This document shows positions 61,101 through 64,000 of a DNA stretch of 64,000 bases, piece after piece. The notes under the pieces were generated by a model. That model was not told the DNA's origin and did no database searches. It worked only from the letters and a program-made list of their open reading frames with translations. A program made the translations under genes and the position numbers. The stretch comes from Chloroflexota bacterium (GTDB taxonomy: Bacteria; Chloroflexota; Anaerolineae; J102), in NCBI GenBank assembly GCA_029782215.1, contig JAKOVD010000079.1, forward strand, positions 18,729 to 82,728. Direction: 5' to 3'. How positions within the stretch are numbered: the stretch's first letter is position 1; each line of letters begins with the position of its first letter.

Positions 61101-62758
61101 ACCATCTGCTCGCGCAGCGGATCGATGGGAGGATTCGTCACCTCGGCAAACCGCTGCTTGAAGTAATGAAACAGGGGCCGCGACAGGCGAGAGAGAACGG
61201 CAGTGGGAGTGTCATCCCCCATGGACCCCACCGCCTCCTTGCCTGAAATCGCCATGGGCTTGATGACGACGGCCAGGGATTCCGTGGTATAGCCAAAGAG
61301 TTGCTGCAGGGGTAGCAGGTCCGCGGGCAGGTCGCTTTCCTTGGGCGGAAGGACGAGCGTGCCTTCTTCATAGACGGGCTCGGCGGCCTCGTCCCCTTCC
61401 GAGCCGTTCGCCCGCACGATCTGCTTGATGTGATGCAGATTGCTGTGCACCCACTGCTCGTAGGGCTTGCTGGCGCACACCTCGGCCTTGGTCTCGTCGT
61501 TCAGCAAGAGGCGTCCGCGCCGGGTGTCCACCAGGAGCATTTGACCCGGTCCCAGCTTCCCGCGGCGCACCACCTGGCTGGCCGGAACGGCGATGACCCC
61601 GCTCTCCGACCCTGCCACGACCAGACCATCCTTGGTGCGCAGGTAGCGCGAGGGCCGGAGCCCGTTGCGATCCAGGCAGGCGCCTGCCACACGGCCATCG
61701 GTGAACACCAGCGCCGCCGGGCCATCCCACGGCTCGCTCAGGCAGGCATGGTAGCGGTAGAAGGCCCGCCGCTCCTCTGGGAGATCGGCGATTCGTTCCC
61801 AGGCCTCGGGGACGAGCATCATCATCACATGGCGCAGGTCACGCCCGCTGCGCACAAGCGCTTCGACGGCATTGTCCAGCATGGCGCTGTCCGAACCGTC
61901 AGTGTCGATGATGGGACTGATAGCCGCGCCCCAGGCGTCGTCGCGCAGGCTGCGCTCGCGCGCATTCATCCAGCTGACGTTGCCGTCCAGCGTGTTGATC
62001 TCGCCGTTGTGCGCCAGCATGCGAAACGGCTGGGCACGCTTCCAGTTGGGGAAGGTATTGGTGGCATAGCGCTGGTGGAAAACGGCAATGGCGCTCTGGT
62101 AGTCAGGATCGGCCAGGTCGGGATAGAAATTAGCAACCTGGGAACCCAACATCAGCCCCTTGTAGACGATCGTCCGGCTGGACAATGAGGGCATGTAGAG
62201 CTGGATCTGCTGCTGGGCAGCTTCCAGCTCAATGGCGCGCCGGGCCAGATAAAGGACTTTCTCGAACGGATCACCGCGGTCAAGAAACTCGGGCCGTTCG
62301 ATAAAGGCCTGCCAGATGCCGGGACGCGTTTCGGCAGCGACATTTCCCAGCGCCTCGAGCCGTGTCGGCACTTTTCGCCAGCTCAGCGCCTGCAGTCCCA
62401 CCACTCCCAGCTCCCGCTGCACCAGCTCCTGCCAGTGTTCGGGCGCGAGCTGCCGGTCAGCGAAGAACATGCCAACTGCCAGGTCGCCGTACTTAACCTC
62501 CCGCAGATTCAATAGCTGGGCGAAAAAGTGCACGGGGATCTGCGTCAGAATACCGGCGCCATCGCCTGTACCGGCATCCGCGGCCACACCGCCCCGGTGC
62601 TCCAGATTGGCCAACGCTTCCACTGCCAGGCTGACGATGTCGTGGGTGCGCCTGCCGGGGATGTCGGCGATCAGACCGATGCCGCAGGCATCGTGTTCGA
62701 AACGCGGCCGGTAGAGGGTGCCGTGGAGCGTGGATGGACTGGGGACGAAGGAGGTCAT
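58154..62758 (-). CDS. gltB: Glutamate synthase large subunit
   Basis: A 1,534-residue glutamate synthase large subunit. It makes two glutamates from 2-oxoglutarate and glutamine. The N-terminal amidotransferase nucleophile is Cys25 (HDACGIGLIAD) after a short propeptide. The FMN/TIM-barrel region contains GGRSNSGEGGEDP, SKPGEGGHLPGHKV and GGTGASPLSSIKHAG. The 3Fe-4S ligands are in CIMARVCHNNTC. The C-terminal GXGXG domain (VRFTLFGEANDYVGKGLAGGTLI; MTGGTVVVLGRTGNNFGAGMTGG) forms the ammonia-channel beta-helix. The electron-donating small subunit gltD is not in the window. The ATG at 62758 has AGGAG 8 nt upstream. The leader carries a strong promoter and a terminator-like hairpin, so attenuation is likely. 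Confidence 0.95.
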   Translation of the reverse strand: MTSFVPSPSTLHGTLYRPRFEHDACGIGLIADIPGRRTHDIVSLAVEALANLEHRGGVAADAGTGDGAGILTQIPVHFFAQLLNLREVKYGDLAVGMFFADRQLAPEHWQELVQRELGVVGLQALSWRKVPTRLEALGNVAAETRPGIWQAFIERPEFLDRGDPFEKVLYLARRAIELEAAQQQIQLYMPSLSSRTIVYKGLMLGSQVANFYPDLADPDYQSAIAVFHQRYATNTFPNWKRAQPFRMLAHNGEINTLDGNVSWMNARERSLRDDAWGAAISPIIDTDGSDSAMLDNAVEALVRSGRDLRHVMMMLVPEAWERIADLPEERRAFYRYHACLSEPWDGPAALVFTDGRVAGACLDRNGLRPSRYLRTKDGLVVAGSESGVIAVPASQVVRRGKLGPGQMLLVDTRRGRLLLNDETKAEVCASKPYEQWVHSNLHHIKQIVRANGSEGDEAAEPVYEEGTLVLPPKESDLPADLLPLQQLFGYTTESLAVVIKPMAISGKEAVGSMGDDTPTAVLSRLSRPLFHYFKQRFAEVTNPPIDPLREQMVMSLSTLVGRRRSILEETHEHARLLQLDSPVLDRKSIAALRRLRRPAHTSFDPRHDGLPFSLVEIDLTYPAGDGVPGLERSLDRICQEAVDALANGHNLLLLTDRLAGMERLPLPSLLAVGAVHHHLIRRGLRMAGSLIVEAGDANDVHRVAALVGYGASAVHPWLGLDSVRDMAADGRLKGIESVAQAEKNYVKALEAGVLKIMSKVGISTVDSYCGAQTFEIVGLDTGVVDRCFTGTANRLGGIGFDKLANDLLYRHELAYHTPNLKLEHWGFFKYRKAGEQHALSPDVIDLLQEAVRTPGALNGSFGTAYAAYKRYSALLAGQPPNDLRDLLAFKPGRTPIPLDEVEPVEAITRRFSTAAMSMGALSEEAHEVLALAMNRIGGRSNSGEGGEDPLRLGTERNSAIKQVASGRFGVTPAYLVSAEELQIKMAQGSKPGEGGHLPGHKVSDKIAAIRLTTPGVALISPPPHHDIYSIEDLQQLIYDLRQVNPEADISVKLVSTAGVGTIAAGVAKGRANSVLISGHSGGTGASPLSSIKHAGIPWELGLAETQQVLRANNLRDRILVRADGGLRTGRDVIMAAILGADEYSFGTLAMIAEGCIMARVCHNNTCPTGVATQDPKLRAKFVGTVDQVVALFTFIAEEVREILAQLGFGRLDDIIGHTELLEQRVTSDTALDSLDLSPLLAQPDVRTPYHFLARPDFEEQGVLGQRLAEAVLGRLGTGESPVRLSYEIRNTDRTVGARLSGRLVRAGLTEMAAHTVDVVFRGSAGQSFGAFVPGGVRFTLFGEANDYVGKGLAGGTLIIRPPQDTDYPWHENYIVGNTVLYGATGGTLFAAGRAGERFAVRNSQGSAVIEGVGDHGCEYMTGGTVVVLGRTGNNFGAGMTGGQAFVLDTGTVEAPEFPERVNRELVFLSRVEDAEARALLYRMVSEHLEATDSPLAAALLASWDTVLPRFWHVRPRWMIERVAAQGEEAGIIER

Positions 62759-62849
62759 AGCAGCACTCCTATGAGGAAATAGGCGTACAAGGGTTCGCGT
62801 GCAGACGCAAAGCCCACGTGCGCGCACGACGTGAGAAAATTCGGAAGCG

Positions 62850-62942
62850 ACCGGCGCCACAACGGTGTCAGGCGAAACAAAAAGCCCCTGGTCTCCGCGC
62901 GTACGCGATGTTCAGGGGCTTCATAGCCAGGGTGGCGCCGGT
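62850..62942 (-). promoter_or_regulatory. Structured gltB leader RNA with terminator-like hairpin
   Basis: The arms at 62850-62860 and 62932-62942 form an 11-bp perfect outer stem (ACCGGCGCCAC/GTGGCGCCGGT). Inside, 62882-62890 and 62913-62921 form a 9-bp hairpin (AAGCCCCTG/CAGGGGCTT). On the minus strand this is followed by TTTTTGTTT, the layout of an intrinsic terminator. It precedes the gltB start by about 120 nt and follows the promoter by about 15 nt. It is not a riboswitch I recognise. Confidence 0.6.
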
Positions 62943-62954
62943 GCCTATCAACTT

Positions 62955-62992
62955 GGGGGCGCATTATACGCCCCCGCCTTGTCCCTTGTCTA
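62955..62992 (-). promoter_or_regulatory. gltB promoter with palindrome over the -10 box
   Basis: On the minus strand TAGACA (62992-62987, 5/6 match), an 18-nt spacer and a perfect TATAAT (62968-62963) give a start near 62956. GGGGGCG (62955-62961) and CGCCCCC (62969-62975) form a 7-bp inverted repeat exactly around the -10 box, a good site for a repressor. Confidence 0.65.
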
Positions 62993-63042
62993 GTCGGTTT
63001 GTAAGGGGTCCGTTTTGGCCCCTGGGCGGCGAACGGCGGCCC

Positions 63043-63705
63043 TTAGCTTTCCGCCACCGTCACCAAACCCTCGCGGTCGACGATCGTGATCCGCTTCCGG
63101 CCGATCTCGATCAGATGCCTGCTCTTGAGATCGTTGAGCACCTGGGTGGCCGTCTCACGGTAGGTGCCAACCATCTCTGCCAGGTCCTGGTGTGTCAACC
63201 CCATAATCTGATTGCTGTTCCCTGCCAGGCGCAGCAGCAGCGACGAGAGGCGGGCCGGAATTCCCTTGAAAGCCAGGTCTTCCAGGCGGCCCTCGGCGTC
63301 TCGCAGCCGGCGCCCGGTGATCTCCAGCATCCGCAGGGCCACCTGCGGGCGCTGCAGAATCAACCGCTCCAGGTCGGCACGGCTCATCACACAGATCGTG
63401 CAGTCACTGATGGCCTCGGCAAACGTGTTGTGCATCTGCTGGCCCAGGAGCGCCATCTCCCCAAAGAGAGAATTGGGGCTAAGTGACGTGATGACCAGCT
63501 TCTTCCCCTCCGGCGAGATGCGATAAAGCTGGACGGTGCCCTCCTTCAAGATGAAAAGCACCTCCCCCATCTCCTCCGGTCGATAGAAAACCTTACCCTT
63601 GCGAACACTGCTCACCGTGGTGATACGGTCAAGCTCTTCGCCCTCCTTGTCAGACAAATCCTGAAACAGGTCCATGGTCGATAGATGTCGCGCCTTCACG
63701 TCCAT
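63043..63705 (-). CDS. Crp/Fnr-family transcriptional regulator
   Basis: A 220-residue regulator. Residues about 10-130 form a cyclic-nucleotide-binding-like beta-roll ([37 protein letters not shown], then [12 protein letters not shown]). Residues about 150-215 are a Crp-type winged helix with the recognition region [39 protein letters not shown]. No cluster of N-terminal cysteines is seen, so it is not an Fnr-type iron-sulfur sensor. The phosphate-binding Arg-Ser of true cAMP receptors is not evident ([15 protein letters not shown]). The ligand is unknown. It starts at 63705 with its own promoter and ends about 285 nt before gltB, which it might control. Confidence 0.88.
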   Translation of the reverse strand: MDVKARHLSTMDLFQDLSDKEGEELDRITTVSSVRKGKVFYRPEEMGEVLFILKEGTVQLYRISPEGKKLVITSLSPNSLFGEMALLGQQMHNTFAEAISDCTICVMSRADLERLILQRPQVALRMLEITGRRLRDAEGRLEDLAFKGIPARLSSLLLRLAGNSNQIMGLTHQDLAEMVGTYRETATQVLNDLKSRHLIEIGRKRITIVDREGLVTVAES

Positions 63706-63812
63706 AGTTGGTCGCCTCGAGGAGATCGGGTGTGGATGCCGGGCCGCAACGCCGAACGTCGCCAGGGCCAGCCGCAACTGCCGACTCGTGGAAATGGATT
63801 CACAGCCACACT

Positions 63813-63841
63813 ATTATAGAAGCAGCGACGACGAATCGCAA
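63813..63841 (-). promoter_or_regulatory. Promoter of Crp/Fnr regulator gene
   Basis: On the minus strand TTGCGA (63841-63836), a 17-nt spacer and a perfect TATAAT (63818-63813) predict a start near 63806, about 100 nt before the start codon at 63705. Confidence 0.55.
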
Positions 63842-63880
63842 GAAGGCCTACACAAGGACATACGGCAGCGTTGTCTACAG

Positions 63881-64000
63881 CTATTCCCACCATTCCGGCG
63901 GCGGGGGCTGCGGTGCGTAGCCAGCGGGCCTTGAGGACGGGGAGCTCGCGGGCGGCGCTCCCCCGGCCGGTGCCTCGCCGTCGAGCCACCTCCGGGCGGC
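63881..64000 (-). CDS. C-terminal fragment of an unidentified gene (cut by window edge)
   Basis: A minus-strand frame is open from the window edge to a TAG at 63881-63883, giving 39 residues. It starts with RRWLDGEAPAGG and ends in a proline-rich tail YAPQPPPPEWWE. The Pro-rich, Trp-Trp-ended tail and the stop just before the next gene's promoter suggest a real protein C-terminus. The body lies outside the window, so no family can be named. Confidence 0.4.
   Translation of the reverse strand, partial: AARRWLDGEAPAGGAPPASSPSSRPAGYAPQPPPPEWWE

Overview
This window is about 64 kb of GC-rich bacterial DNA. It most probably comes from a member of the Chloroflexota (Caldilineae/Anaerolineae/Ardenticatenia-like). 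The taxon is inferred from the many secreted proteins with very long Thr-Pro-rich linkers (TPTPTATPT type), the DNRLRE and YCF48-like domains, the F420 genes, the exosortase and the M16C/M3 peptidases. No rRNA, tRNA, CRISPR array or mobile element was found.

Layout, left to right. 0-3 kb: end of a DUF4129 gene, a YprB-like nuclease-TPR protein and a SIMPL lipoprotein closed by a clear terminator. 3-15 kb: a NYN-domain protein, then a compact module. Its minus-strand genes encode oligoendopeptidase F, GTP cyclohydrolase II, a RibD-type reductase, a medium-chain dehydrogenase, an atypical 6-pyruvoyltetrahydropterin-synthase-like enzyme, a GT4 glycosyltransferase, a small membrane protein and a methyltransferase. 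Facing them are a CDP-alcohol phosphatidyltransferase and a flippase-like membrane protein on the plus strand. Together they look like an uncharacterised pathway making a GTP-derived, possibly glycosylated or lipid-linked, compound. 15-21 kb: presequence-protease-like M16C peptidase, exosortase with an EpsI-like partner, and two Sco proteins, one degenerate.

20.7-32.7 kb: two secreted clan-A glycoside-hydrolase-like paralogues, one of them 2,946 residues long with four DNRLRE domains. Between them lies selD, whose active-site codon is an in-frame UGA, so it is very probably a selenoprotein. 33-39 kb: a thiamine operon (thiamine pyrophosphokinase, ThiB, an inserted methyltransferase, ThiP, ThiQ) behind a complete promoter, TPP riboswitch and terminator. 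39-43 kb: a probable operon of F420-dependent NADP reductase, CofE and a polytopic membrane subtilase.

43-58 kb: a plus-strand island of cell-surface proteins (DNRLRE, YCF48-like propellers, a 1.4k-residue Ig-like protein, a TPR protein) with an OmpR-type regulator and a multi-domain histidine kinase. It ends in a GT2 glycosyltransferase and a polysaccharide deacetylase of the exosortase-linked type. 58-64 kb: glutamate synthase large subunit behind a structured leader with an internal terminator-like hairpin, a Crp/Fnr regulator, and the tail of an unidentified gene.

Recurring themes are extended -10 promoters (TGnTATAMT), genes overlapping by ATGA/GTGA, and short conserved C-terminal tails on the surface proteins (LPL..R and TPYR) in a genome that also encodes an exosortase.
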